63,021 nt of DNA from an uncultured Oscillospiraceae bacterium (GTDB lineage: Bacteria > Bacillota > Clostridia > Oscillospirales > Oscillospiraceae): contig CANRIU010000007.1 in NCBI GenBank assembly GCA_947630755.1, positions 1 to 63,021 on the forward strand, read 5' to 3'. Positions 1-7,511 of this stretch are shown one piece after another. The notes under the pieces are model-generated. The model saw nothing but the letters and a program-made list of their open reading frames with translations, did no database searches and was not told where the DNA came from. Numbering within the stretch: the first letter of the stretch is position 1; each line of letters begins with the position of its first letter. Both the position numbers and the translations under genes were made by a program.

Positions 1-591
1 CTTGTACTTCTTGCCCTCCAGCGCCTCAAGGACGGCGGGGAAATCGTCGGGGGCGGTGTAGACCTCAAAGGTCTCCCCCTCCACGGACATATCCTCCGCG
101 CCGGCCTCCAGCGCGTCCATCATAACGGTGTCCTCGTCATAGTCCTCGTCCTCATTGTCAATGACAATGACGCCCTTTTTCTCAAAGGACCAGGAGACGC
201 ACCCGGCGGCGCCCATGTTCCCGCCGTACTTGTCAAAGAGGTGGCGGACGTCGGAGGCAGTGCGGTTGCGGTTGTCGGTCATGGCGTCAACAATAACGGC
301 AACGCCCTCGGGACCGTAGCCCTCATAGGTGACAGTCTCATAGTTGTCGCCGCCAGCGCTTCCGGCGGCCTTCTCAAGGGTGCGCTTTATGTTGTCGTTG
401 GGCATGTTCGCCGCCTTGGCCTTGGCAATGACGGTGGCGAGGCGGGAGTTGTTGGCGGGATCCGCGGACCCGCCGCCCTCCTTAACGGCGACGATCATCT
501 CACGGGCGATTTTTGTGAATGCCTGAGCGCGCTTGGCGTCGGCAGCTCCCTTGGTTTTTTGTATGTTATGCCATTTGGAATGTCCAGACAT
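1..591 (-). CDS. yebC: YebC/PmpR family regulator (3' end cut by window)
   Basis: The first 197 codons of a YebC/PmpR-family protein. The family was first described as DNA-binding regulators; some members are now linked to translation of difficult sequences. The diagnostic N-terminus [15 protein letters not shown] is present, followed by the conserved stretches NMPNDNIKR and [10 protein letters not shown] and the acidic middle section. Typical length is about 240 residues, so roughly 40 C-terminal residues lie outside the window. The ATG at 591 follows an AAGGAAGG-type ribosome-binding site. A strong promoter lies directly upstream (628-656). Family assignment is firm; the molecular role of this copy is not shown by the sequence. 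Confidence 0.95.
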   Translation of the reverse strand, partial: MSGHSKWHNIQKTKGAADAKRAQAFTKIAREMIVAVKEGGGSADPANNSRLATVIAKAKAANMPNDNIKRTLEKAAGSAGGDNYETVTYEGYGPEGVAVIVDAMTDNRNRTASDVRHLFDKYGGNMGAAGCVSWSFEKKGVIVIDNEDEDYDEDTVMMDALEAGAEDMSVEGETFEVYTAPDDFPAVLEALEGKKYK

Positions 592-627
592 AAGGTATCC
601 ATCCTTCCTTAGTACACAGATAAGGAT

Positions 628-656
628 ACTATACCACATTATTTTTTGTTTTGCAA
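628..656 (-). promoter_or_regulatory. yebC promoter
   Basis: Minus strand: -35 TTGCAA (651-656), 17-bp spacer, -10 TATAGT (628-633), about 40 bp before the yebC start. The -35 hexamer lies beside a plus-strand TATAAT at 659-664, so divergent promoters may overlap here. Confidence 0.7.
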
Positions 657-658
657 TG

Positions 659-664
659 TATAAT
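659..664 (+). promoter_or_regulatory. possible -10 for the 33-codon ORF
   Basis: A perfect TATAAT on the plus strand, 49 bp before the ATG at 713. No good -35 hexamer lies at the right distance, so this is a tentative promoter call. Confidence 0.35.
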
Positions 665-688
665 CTCCAGTTTTTTGGCCAATAATAA

Positions 689-709
689 ACTCACCTGCAG
701 GAGGTGAGT
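689..709 (+). promoter_or_regulatory. hairpin sequestering the Shine-Dalgarno of the 713 ORF
   Basis: Perfect 8-bp inverted repeat: ACTCACCT (689-696), 5-nt loop, AGGTGAGT (702-709). The right arm overlaps the ribosome-binding site AGGAGGTGA (699-707) of the ORF starting at 713. In RNA the left arm mimics anti-Shine-Dalgarno sequence and would mask the site. The structure is seen directly; the regulatory effect is inferred. Confidence 0.6.
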
Positions 710-712
710 CAT

Positions 713-814
713 ATGGGCAATCAGTCAAACCGCAATAACCAGCAAAACAACTCCGGTCGCGGAGGCCAGCAGAATCAGCAGCAGAACAACAACCAGCAGA
801 ACAATCAGAAGTGA
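713..814 (+). CDS. 33-residue Asn/Gln-rich small protein
   Basis: A 33-codon ORF, ATG 713 to TGA 812-814, preceded by a near-perfect ribosome-binding site (AGGAGGTGA, 5-nt spacing). About two thirds of the residues are Asn or Gln, with a short SGRGG segment in the middle and no Cys or hydrophobic stretch. The composition recalls Asn/Gln-rich small acid-soluble spore proteins, but no SASP signature is visible, so no function is assigned. It is transcribed against its neighbours and followed by a 10-bp hairpin (821-843). The ribosome-binding site is buried in a perfect inverted repeat. The strong site, compact terminator and biased composition argue that it is real. Confidence 0.6.
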   Translation: MGNQSNRNNQQNNSGRGGQQNQQQNNNQQNNQK

Positions 815-820
815 CGAAAG

Positions 821-843
821 CGGCGGAGGCGATGCCTCCGCCG
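821..843. terminator. bidirectional terminator between the small ORF and sipL
   Basis: Perfect 10-bp stem CGGCGGAGGC/GCCTCCGCCG with a 3-nt loop, between two convergent genes. The following T tracts are weak on both strands. Confidence 0.55.
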
Positions 844-850
844 CAGTATT

Positions 851-2377
851 TTATCCGCATCTTGGTATCAGCAGGACCTGGCCCGGCTCCGGCTCCCGGC
901 CCTCCTCAAGGGAATTTGTCTCGCGTATGAGCTCAACTGTGGACAGATGGGCCTTCGCAAGCTCCCAGAGGGACTTTTCGGGGAAAGCACGGGTTATCAC
1001 CACTGACGGAAGCTTTGCAAGGTCTATCGGTGCATCCTCGTCTATTTCCACGCTCTCCAGCCTCTCCACCGTTCTCTCGGCGGGTCTTGTGACGGAGAGG
1101 GACAGTGGCAGGCGGACCTCCACCGCGCCATCCGCCTGAAAGACGGCTGCCTCACCGGAGATGGCGGCGTCAAGCACCGCGTCGGCGGGTATGTCATGCA
1201 TGGGTCGCGTGAGCTCTCCGCGCTTTGAGACGGAAAGAAGCTGCCCGGAGGGGTCCTCATAGACCATCGTAACCGCTGCGGAGACCGACGCCTCCACTCC
1301 CTCCCCCGCCCGGTTGAGGCGGATTCCGTAGAGGGCGGAGGACACGGAGCGGACAGACGAGCAGCCCTCGGGCACGGGAATCGAGAGGGTGAGATTCTCG
1401 GAGCAGGTCTCCGCGCCGCGAAGCTCCGGTACGACACAGCAGCAGTTTGAAAATGAAAGAGCGTACTTTGTGCTGTAAGCATCGGTGACGGAGGAGAGCT
1501 CCACATCCTGCCCCGCGACGCACTGCGCCACGGCGTGGATCTCCAGGGTAAAGGCGTCGGTCTCACCGCTGTTCATGGCGCTTAATTGGACGTACACCCC
1601 GGTGAGGGCTATGATTATCCTGAAATCCGCCGCCTCCCCTACGGCGTCGGTCTCGACCACCTGGGAGAAGGGTGTGTCAAATGCGGCGCGGCAGAGCCTG
1701 CCGTCTCTTGACTCATAGAGGACGCTCGTGCGGGCGCTGCCCTTTACCACAGCGCGGGCTCCGACGCCCTTGGCGCTCTCGGCCTCGATCTGAGTGCTCC
1801 AGCCGAGAAGCTCCCCCACAGGGTCGCTCCCGGCGGGGAGGGACACCTCGTCGGAGAACACAAAGGATTTTTCATTCACCGACACGGGGACCCGGGCATG
1901 AAGGGTCTCGGAGCGAAAATACACATTATCCCGCTCCCTGGGTGCGGTGCCGTAGACGGCGTCGGCGTTATATACGCTCACATCGCACTCCGCCTCACCG
2001 CGAACAACGAGCTTTCGCGGGTTGACGGTCCTGGCGTCCGCGCCCGTGAGGCGAAGGGACGCTATTATAAGCGAGTCCGGCGCGATCTCCCCACCCTCCG
2101 CCGAGACGGAGAACGGAAGGGATGCGTTGACGCGCTTCACTCCCCTTCCGGATTCCGGGACATAGAGCACCGTGAGCTCCATCACGCCCGCGACTGTTAC
2201 GCTCCCGGCGTCAGAGTCCTTGCTTCTGAGGTACGCCGTTCCTCCGGCGTCAAGGATACGGAGTATGTCCGGCAGAGCGTCCGGCACAATGACCTCCGCC
2301 GTCTCCTCCTTTGTCATTCGCCGTCTGAAAACGGGCCTAACCAGACTAAGCTTGTCACTTTTAAGGTCAAGTTCCAC
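851..2377 (-). CDS. sipL: SipL-like spore coat morphogenesis protein (SPOCS/DUF3794 + LysM)
   Basis: About 508 residues. The N-terminal and central parts match SPOCS (DUF3794) repeats, for example the VIVPDALPDILRILDAGG segment near residue 25. The last ~50 residues form a LysM domain (SLWELAKAHLSTVELIRETN, ending VLLIPRCG). This is the layout of Clostridioides difficile SipL, which binds the coat ATPase SpoIVA and is the clostridial counterpart of SpoVID. I chose the GTG at 2377 because AGGAGAG lies 8 nt upstream and the protein then begins MELDLKSDKL, as in the family. An ATG at 2401 and a longer frame to 2521 are alternatives. No spoIVA is in the window. Confidence 0.85.
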   Translation of the reverse strand: MELDLKSDKLSLVRPVFRRRMTKEETAEVIVPDALPDILRILDAGGTAYLRSKDSDAGSVTVAGVMELTVLYVPESGRGVKRVNASLPFSVSAEGGEIAPDSLIIASLRLTGADARTVNPRKLVVRGEAECDVSVYNADAVYGTAPRERDNVYFRSETLHARVPVSVNEKSFVFSDEVSLPAGSDPVGELLGWSTQIEAESAKGVGARAVVKGSARTSVLYESRDGRLCRAAFDTPFSQVVETDAVGEAADFRIIIALTGVYVQLSAMNSGETDAFTLEIHAVAQCVAGQDVELSSVTDAYSTKYALSFSNCCCVVPELRGAETCSENLTLSIPVPEGCSSVRSVSSALYGIRLNRAGEGVEASVSAAVTMVYEDPSGQLLSVSKRGELTRPMHDIPADAVLDAAISGEAAVFQADGAVEVRLPLSLSVTRPAERTVERLESVEIDEDAPIDLAKLPSVVITRAFPEKSLWELAKAHLSTVELIRETNSLEEGREPEPGQVLLIPRCG

Positions 2378-2457
2378 CTTTAGCTCTCTCCTAACATACA
2401 TATTAGCCGCATGGCTCATGTCAGGAGTATATTGGCTTTGTCCCGGATTTATGACTG

Positions 2458-2607
2458 TCAGCAGCGCTTTGACACGGTGATGCCCGTGCAAATCAGCACG
2501 ATCCCAAGTACGAACCACCAAAACGACGTGGGCAGTACAAGCGAGAGTATCACCATCACCCCGGAGAGGGCCAAAATCCTGCCGACGGTTTTTGTGTGCC
2601 GCCTCAT
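2458..2607 (-). CDS. 49-residue conserved-looking small membrane protein
   Basis: ATG at 2607, TGA at 2458-2460, preceded by a strong GGGGGTGAGG ribosome-binding site. The product starts with a basic segment (MRRHTKTVGR) and contains two hydrophobic stretches around residues 11-25 and 29-44, separated by PTSFWW. The SFWWF turn between two helices is a pattern I associate with tiny clostridial membrane proteins, but I cannot name the family. It lies between the rsgA terminator and sipL and may be co-transcribed with sipL (gap 80 bp). A TATA-rich stretch near 2635-2650 could supply a promoter. Confidence 0.65.
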   Translation of the reverse strand: MRRHTKTVGRILALSGVMVILSLVLPTSFWWFVLGIVLICTGITVSKRC

Positions 2608-2691
2608 TGCCTCACCCCCGAATAAAAATCCTCACAATATAATATGCGCGCTCGGTGGGAGGGGTGCGTTGCTGACATGCATTTATGCAAA

Positions 2692-2727
2692 AAAGAGGAG
2701 AAGCGTAGAGCTTCTCCCCTTTTTTAT
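2692..2727. terminator. bidirectional terminator after rsgA
   Basis: A-tract, stem GAGGAGAAGC/GCTTCTCCCC with a 4-nt loop, then a T-tract. It ends transcription arriving from rsgA on the minus strand. Confidence 0.85.
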
Positions 2728-3614
2728 TTTACCGCGGGCTTTCTCTCCCACTCGTTTACGCTTTTAAGCTGCTCGTAAAGACGCACATAGCTTTTGTGGC
2801 GGGAGGGGCTTATTTTGCCCTCGGTCACGGCCTCAAGCACGGCGCAGCCGCGCTCCTTGACGTGGGCGCAGCCCGTGAAGCGGCATTGACCTATGTAGGG
2901 CTTGAATTCCCTGAAGGCGTACTGGAGTCTCTCCGGGTCCGTGAGCTCCATTTTCTCAAGGTCAAAGGAGGAAAAGCCCGGAGTGTCGGCAATTATTGCG
3001 TCCCCGGAGCGAAAAAGCTCCACATGGCGGGTGGTGTGGCGCCCGCGGCCCAGCTTTACGCTGACCTCCCCCGTCGGTATGGAGAGGCCCGGCTCCAGAG
3101 CGTTCAGAATGCTCGACTTTCCCACGCCGGAGTTTCCGGTGAATACGCACACATTCCCGGCGAGGGCGCCGCGAAGCGCGCATATCCCCTCACCCGTCGC
3201 GGCGCTGACCCGGAGGGTCCTGATCCCGGCGCCGGAGTATATGGCGTAAAGCTCGTCCGCCGTGTCCAGGTCGCACTTATTCAGTACCACCAGCACATCC
3301 GCCCCGGCGTTCTCCGCGATAGCCGCCATGCGGTCAATTAGGAAGGGCTCGGTCACGGGTATGACGTTGGCGGCAATAATGACCATCAGGTCTATGTTGG
3401 CCACCTGGGGCCTTGTAAAGGCGTTGCGGCGGGGCAGTATCTCATCCACCACGCCCTCCGTGCCGGAGGTTTGGGTGACGGACACCCTGTCGCCCACCAG
3501 CGGCGTGAGCTTCTCATACCTCATCCGCCCTCTGGCACGGCAGCGCAGGAGCGCGCCGCCGATGTCAACGTCGTAAAATCCGCTGAGGGACCGCATTATC
3601 GTTCCATCAACCAC
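2724..3614 (-). CDS. rsgA: ribosome small-subunit-dependent GTPase A
   Basis: Circularly permuted GTPase that assists late 30S maturation and is stimulated by the small subunit. Visible parts are an N-terminal OB fold (LSGFYDVDI...), the G4 motif NKCD, the G1 loop GNSGVGKSS, the G3 motif DTPGF, and a C-terminal zinc site with Cys and His in CRFTGCAHVKERGC. The GTG at 3614 gives the family-like start MVDGTIMRSLSGFYDV and overlaps the prkC stop by 8 nt, so the two are translationally coupled. A GTG at 3638 would add eight residues. Placement after prpC-prkC is the common Firmicutes order. Confidence 0.95.
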   Translation of the reverse strand: MVDGTIMRSLSGFYDVDIGGALLRCRARGRMRYEKLTPLVGDRVSVTQTSGTEGVVDEILPRRNAFTRPQVANIDLMVIIAANVIPVTEPFLIDRMAAIAENAGADVLVVLNKCDLDTADELYAIYSGAGIRTLRVSAATGEGICALRGALAGNVCVFTGNSGVGKSSILNALEPGLSIPTGEVSVKLGRGRHTTRHVELFRSGDAIIADTPGFSSFDLEKMELTDPERLQYAFREFKPYIGQCRFTGCAHVKERGCAVLEAVTEGKISPSRHKSYVRLYEQLKSVNEWERKPAVK

Positions 3615-5652
3615 TGGGCTGGACTCCCTCATCTTCACCCATCTCCCCGTCCCCGGGGTTATTCGGGTCTACCGTGCCGCCGTCATCTCCGCCGCCCGGG
3701 TTATCGGGCACGCCCGGTTCTCCGCCGCCGGGCTCATCCGGCGTGTCGGGGGTGTCAGGGGTATCCGGAGTATCGGGAATGTCCGGCGTATCAGGCGTAT
3801 CCGGTACATCCGGCTCGTCGGGCTCGTCGGGTGTATACGGCGGATAGTCCGGAGTATCCGGCTCGTCGGGAATATTCGGTACGGTGGGCGTGTCGGGCTC
3901 CGGGCCGAGGGAGATATAAAACTCTATCTCAGTACCCTCGGGGACCTCGGTCTCCTCATCGATGCTCTGCTGGAATACCCTGCCCTTCTGGGCGGTGTCG
4001 TTGTACTCCTCGATTTTCTTACCCACAAGCCCGTAGGTCTCAAGCTTCTGGAGGGCGGAGGCCTCGGAGAGGTTTAAGAGGTTCGGGACCTTCACCATCT
4101 TTACATCCGGGCCAAGGCTGTACACAAGGTATACCTGCATCCCGGGGACAAGTATCTCGTCCTTGGCAGGGATTTGCTCAAACACATAGTCCGGGGTGTA
4201 GCTGTCGTGGGGGCGGCCCTCGGTATTTATCTTAAGGTCGAGGCCAAGCCTGCGGAGCGTGTTCTCCGCCTCACGGTAGTCCATGTTCAGAAGGTCCGGC
4301 ATGGGGATCTCCTTCTGCCCGGCGGAGACATACAGGGTTATGGGTATCTTGTTTTCAGTTACCGTGACCCGCCTGCCCTCGGCAGGGTCCTGACGGAGGA
4401 TATATCCCTCCGGGCGGTCGGAGTTCTGCTCGTATTTTGGGGACTCAAACCGATAATAGAGGAGATAATCCGGATTGTTTATCACGTCGTTATACATTGA
4501 GCCCACAAAATTCGGTACGTTTATGGTCTCCTCCGGGTCCTGCATCAAGAGGTCCTTGATGATATAGTTCCACATAAAGACCACAAGGAGCACCAGCAGC
4601 ATCGCTATACAGAATATTCCGACGAGCATTGTGGTGGAGCCTGATCGCTTCCTGTTTTTCCTGTATTCCTCCGGTGTGGTCTTTGTTCGCACGGCGCCGT
4701 TGCCGCTGACGCGCCTTCTGGCGCGCTCGACCTGTGAAACGCCCTTCACGGGGACGGTCCTGGTGGCGTCAAGGTCCTCATCGTCAGCCATTGACGGGAT
4801 GAAGGAGTAATTAAACCGGACAGAGGGATTTTTCCGGAAATCCTCAAGGTCCGCCAGCATCTCCGACGCGGACTGATACCTCATGGACATATTCGGCGCC
4901 ATGGCGCGCATCGTAATCTCCTCAAGCCCTACGGGGATGTCGGGATTTATCTCCCTGGGCTGGAGAGGTATGGAACTAATGTGCTGTATGGCGATGGAGA
5001 CGGCGTTGTCCCCCTCAAAGGGGAGCCGGGAGGTGAGCATCTCATACATTACGACACCCACGGAATATATGTCGCTTCTGGCGTCAGCCGCACCGCCCTT
5101 GGCCTGCTCCGGGGATATATAGTGGACGGAACCCAGAGTCTGCTGTGTGAGGGTGTTCTGGGTGGTGAGAAGGCGGGCTATGCCGAAGTCAGCAACCTTC
5201 ACGTTGCCGTCCTTGAGGATCATTATATTGTGGGGCTTGATGTCCCGGTGGATGATACCCCGGGAGTGGGCGTGCTCCAGCGCCTTCACGATCTGGGTCG
5301 TGAAGTGGAGAGCCTCCTTCCAGTTGAGTATCCCCTTGCGGTTTATGTACTGCTTCAGGGTGATACCCTCTATGAGCTCCATGACGATGTAATCCACGTT
5401 GTCGGAGTGGTTCACATCATACACGGAGACGATGTTCGGGTGGGAAAGCATTGCGACGGCCTGGCTCTCCGCGTGGAAGCGGCGGCGCAGGTCCGGGTCC
5501 TGGGCCAGGTCCGCTTTTAAAATCTTTATCGCCACAAAGCGATTGAGACGGTGGCAGCGGGCCTTGTAGACAACAGCCATTCCGCCGGAGCCGATCTTCT
5601 CCAGTATCTCATACCTGTCGTCAAGGAACTTTCCAATATACATATCATCCAT
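3607..5652 (-). CDS. prkC: PASTA-domain serine/threonine protein kinase PrkC
   Basis: About 681 residues. The cytoplasmic kinase domain (1-270) has the glycine loop GSGGMAVVY (21-29), Lys43 in VAIK, HRDIKPHN and DFG. A basic juxtamembrane segment and one membrane helix (STTMLVGIFCIAMLLVLLVV) follow. Outside lie three PASTA repeats that in this family sense peptidoglycan fragments or lipid II. The last ~95 residues are a Pro/Asp/Thr tail of PDT, PDE and PDTPD units ending in a Gly-rich segment, longer than usual. The ATG at 5652 follows GGGAGGT. It is paired with the phosphatase prpC upstream and rsgA downstream; in Firmicutes the pair tunes growth, wall synthesis and germination. Confidence 0.96.
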   Translation of the reverse strand: MDDMYIGKFLDDRYEILEKIGSGGMAVVYKARCHRLNRFVAIKILKADLAQDPDLRRRFHAESQAVAMLSHPNIVSVYDVNHSDNVDYIVMELIEGITLKQYINRKGILNWKEALHFTTQIVKALEHAHSRGIIHRDIKPHNIMILKDGNVKVADFGIARLLTTQNTLTQQTLGSVHYISPEQAKGGAADARSDIYSVGVVMYEMLTSRLPFEGDNAVSIAIQHISSIPLQPREINPDIPVGLEEITMRAMAPNMSMRYQSASEMLADLEDFRKNPSVRFNYSFIPSMADDEDLDATRTVPVKGVSQVERARRRVSGNGAVRTKTTPEEYRKNRKRSGSTTMLVGIFCIAMLLVLLVVFMWNYIIKDLLMQDPEETINVPNFVGSMYNDVINNPDYLLYYRFESPKYEQNSDRPEGYILRQDPAEGRRVTVTENKIPITLYVSAGQKEIPMPDLLNMDYREAENTLRRLGLDLKINTEGRPHDSYTPDYVFEQIPAKDEILVPGMQVYLVYSLGPDVKMVKVPNLLNLSEASALQKLETYGLVGKKIEEYNDTAQKGRVFQQSIDEETEVPEGTEIEFYISLGPEPDTPTVPNIPDEPDTPDYPPYTPDEPDEPDVPDTPDTPDIPDTPDTPDTPDTPDEPGGGEPGVPDNPGGGDDGGTVDPNNPGDGEMGEDEGVQPSG
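3725..3895. repeat. degenerate 9-bp repeats encoding PDT/PDE units in prkC
   Basis: A run of imperfect 9-bp units on the coding strand produces the PDTPDTPDIPDTP-type tail of PrkC. It is length-variable material by nature. Confidence 0.7.
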
Positions 5653-5699
5653 GAATATTACCTCCCGTTGAGGATCTGCGGGTCTTGCTCCACTGGAGC

Positions 5700-6434
5700 T
5701 CAACGCCTGAAAAGTGCGACCGTAACATTGTCCGGAGCTCCGCGCTCCAGCGCAAGACGCATGAGCTCATGTCCGGCATTTTCCATCGTTGCGGAGCCCA
5801 TAATGATAAATAGTATCTCGTCGTCGGATACGGTATTTGAAAGGCCGTCCGAGCAAAGGAGGAGCGTGTCGCCGTGCCTGAGCTTTACGGAGAAAAAATC
5901 GGCCTCCACGAAAAGCGACGTCCCTACCGCCCGGGTTATAAGATTCTTGCTGGGATGGGTGCGGGACTCCTCCCTCGTTATATCCCCACGCTCCACCATG
6001 TCCTCCACCACGGAGTGGTCACGGGTGACCTGGCGAATGACGTCGGCTGAGACATGGTATGCCCTGCTGTCCCCCACGTTCATCACGGTGGCGTCGTCTC
6101 CGAGGACAATGGCGGAGACAAGGGTCGTTCCCATGCCGCGGCAGGATTCCTCCGCGTCGCTCAGCTCATAAACGGCGTTGTTTGACGTGCGCAGGGCGCT
6201 TTTCATAAGGTTGCAGACGGCGCCCGTGACTCTCGCATTGGCTAGGCCCTCCTTGACCTCCCCGGCGAAAACCGTCGCGGCAAGAGAGCTTGCCACGTTT
6301 CCCGCGTTGTGACCTCCCATGCCGTCACAGACCAGCAGGAGCGCAAGGTCATTTTCCTCCTCGCGGTAGATGTAGCAGGAGTCCTGATTCTCCCTGCGGA
6401 CCCTGCCCTTGTCAGTTATGGCGCAAAGATCCAC
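5700..6434 (-). CDS. prpC: PP2C-type protein serine/threonine phosphatase
   Basis: Metal-dependent PP2C-family phosphatase that reverses PrkC phosphorylation. The motifs are all visible: RRENQD near the N-terminus, CDGMGGHNAGNVAS, MGTT, NVGDSRAY, TRDHS, CSDGLSN and the closing GAPDNVTVALF. The GTG at 6434 is preceded by GAGGTGAGG at a good distance and gives MDLCAITDKGRVRRENQDS; the longer frame begins at 6443 with a poorly placed site. The stop lies 48 bp before the prkC start. It belongs to the rlmN-prpC-prkC-rsgA operon. Confidence 0.95.
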   Translation of the reverse strand: MDLCAITDKGRVRRENQDSCYIYREEENDLALLLVCDGMGGHNAGNVASSLAATVFAGEVKEGLANARVTGAVCNLMKSALRTSNNAVYELSDAEESCRGMGTTLVSAIVLGDDATVMNVGDSRAYHVSADVIRQVTRDHSVVEDMVERGDITREESRTHPSKNLITRAVGTSLFVEADFFSVKLRHGDTLLLCSDGLSNTVSDDEILFIIMGSATMENAGHELMRLALERGAPDNVTVALFRR

Positions 6435-6464
6435 GCGCCTCACCTCATTTCATGTCTTCTTGTC

Positions 6465-7511
6465 TTAAGTGGTGTGAAGCCTTGTGCGGCGCAGCTGCCC
6501 GCAGCTGGCCTCAATGTCGGGTCCAAGCTTTCTCCGTACCGTAACGTTTATCCCGCGCTTCTCCAGAGCCGCGATAAACCGCCTCATAGTCTCCGGCGTT
6601 GAGGGCCTGAGCCTGCTCTCGGGAACATCGTTAAGGGGAATGAGGTTCACATGGCACCCTGTCCCCGCCAGGGCGTCTCCGAGGCGTTTTGCGTGCTCGG
6701 GAGTGTCGTTCACGTCGCGGATCATGGCGTACTCAAAGGATATGCGCCTTCCGGTCCGCTCAAAGTACCTGCGGCAGGAGTCAAGGACCCTCTCCACGCC
6801 GTATGCGCGGTTTATGGGCATTATCCTGGAGCGCGTCTCATCATCCGGGGCGTGAAGGGAAACCGATAATGTTAATTGTAAATCCAACTGGGCCAATATG
6901 TCAATCTTTTCTGCCAGTCCGCAGGTGGAAAGGGATATATGCCGCATACCGATATTCATTCCGTCAGGATGATTTACCAATCTTAAGAAGCGTATCACAT
7001 TGTCAAAGTTATTGAGCGGTTCCCCTATCCCCATCATGACGATATTTGATATTTTAAGCCCCGAGTCGAGCTGGGAGAACATTACCTGATCGAGTATCTC
7101 CGACGCAGTGAGGTCCCGGACCTTCCCGCCGATAGTGGAGGCACAGAAGGCGCAGCCCATGGCGCAGCCTACCTGGCTTGACACGCAGACCGTGTTGCCG
7201 TGCTCATAGCGCATGACGACGCTCTCCACAAAGTTGCCGTCCCGCAGCCGCCAGAGGTACTTCACCGTGCCGTCAAGGGCGGAGACCTGCTTGCGCTCCA
7301 CCTCGGGCGGGGTGAGATAGGCAATCTCAGCAAGCTTTGACCGAAGCTCCTTGGGCATGTTCGTCATCTCATCGAAGCTCCGCGCCCCGCCGGACAGCCA
7401 CTTAAAGAGCTGCTTTGCCCTGAACCGCGGCTCCCCCATATCGGCAAGCATCGCCTCAAGCTCCTCCGGCAGCATTGATTTTACATCAAGCTTATCCAAA
7501 TTTTCTGTCAT
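6465..7511 (-). CDS. rlmN: 23S rRNA A2503 / tRNA A37 methyltransferase (radical SAM)
   Basis: Radical-SAM enzyme that puts the C2 methyl on A2503 of 23S rRNA and on A37 of some tRNAs. The cluster motif CAMGCAFC (CxxxCxxC) lies about one third in, followed by MGIGEPLNN and, near the C-terminus, the Cys-containing segment IEASCGQL typical of the mechanism. The ATG at 7511 overlaps the rsmB stop as ATGA, giving MTENLDKLD; a longer ATG at 7532 lacks a ribosome-binding site. Length (348 residues) is normal. Confidence 0.96.
   Translation of the reverse strand: MTENLDKLDVKSMLPEELEAMLADMGEPRFRAKQLFKWLSGGARSFDEMTNMPKELRSKLAEIAYLTPPEVERKQVSALDGTVKYLWRLRDGNFVESVVMRYEHGNTVCVSSQVGCAMGCAFCASTIGGKVRDLTASEILDQVMFSQLDSGLKISNIVMMGIGEPLNNFDNVIRFLRLVNHPDGMNIGMRHISLSTCGLAEKIDILAQLDLQLTLSVSLHAPDDETRSRIMPINRAYGVERVLDSCRRYFERTGRRISFEYAMIRDVNDTPEHAKRLGDALAGTGCHVNLIPLNDVPESRLRPSTPETMRRFIAALEKRGINVTVRRKLGPDIEASCGQLRRTRLHTT

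Noticed and set aside
639-860. 73-codon minus-strand open frame over the small Asn/Gln ORF
   Set aside because: No ribosome-binding site, crosses the terminator, and overlaps both the sipL end and the yebC promoter.
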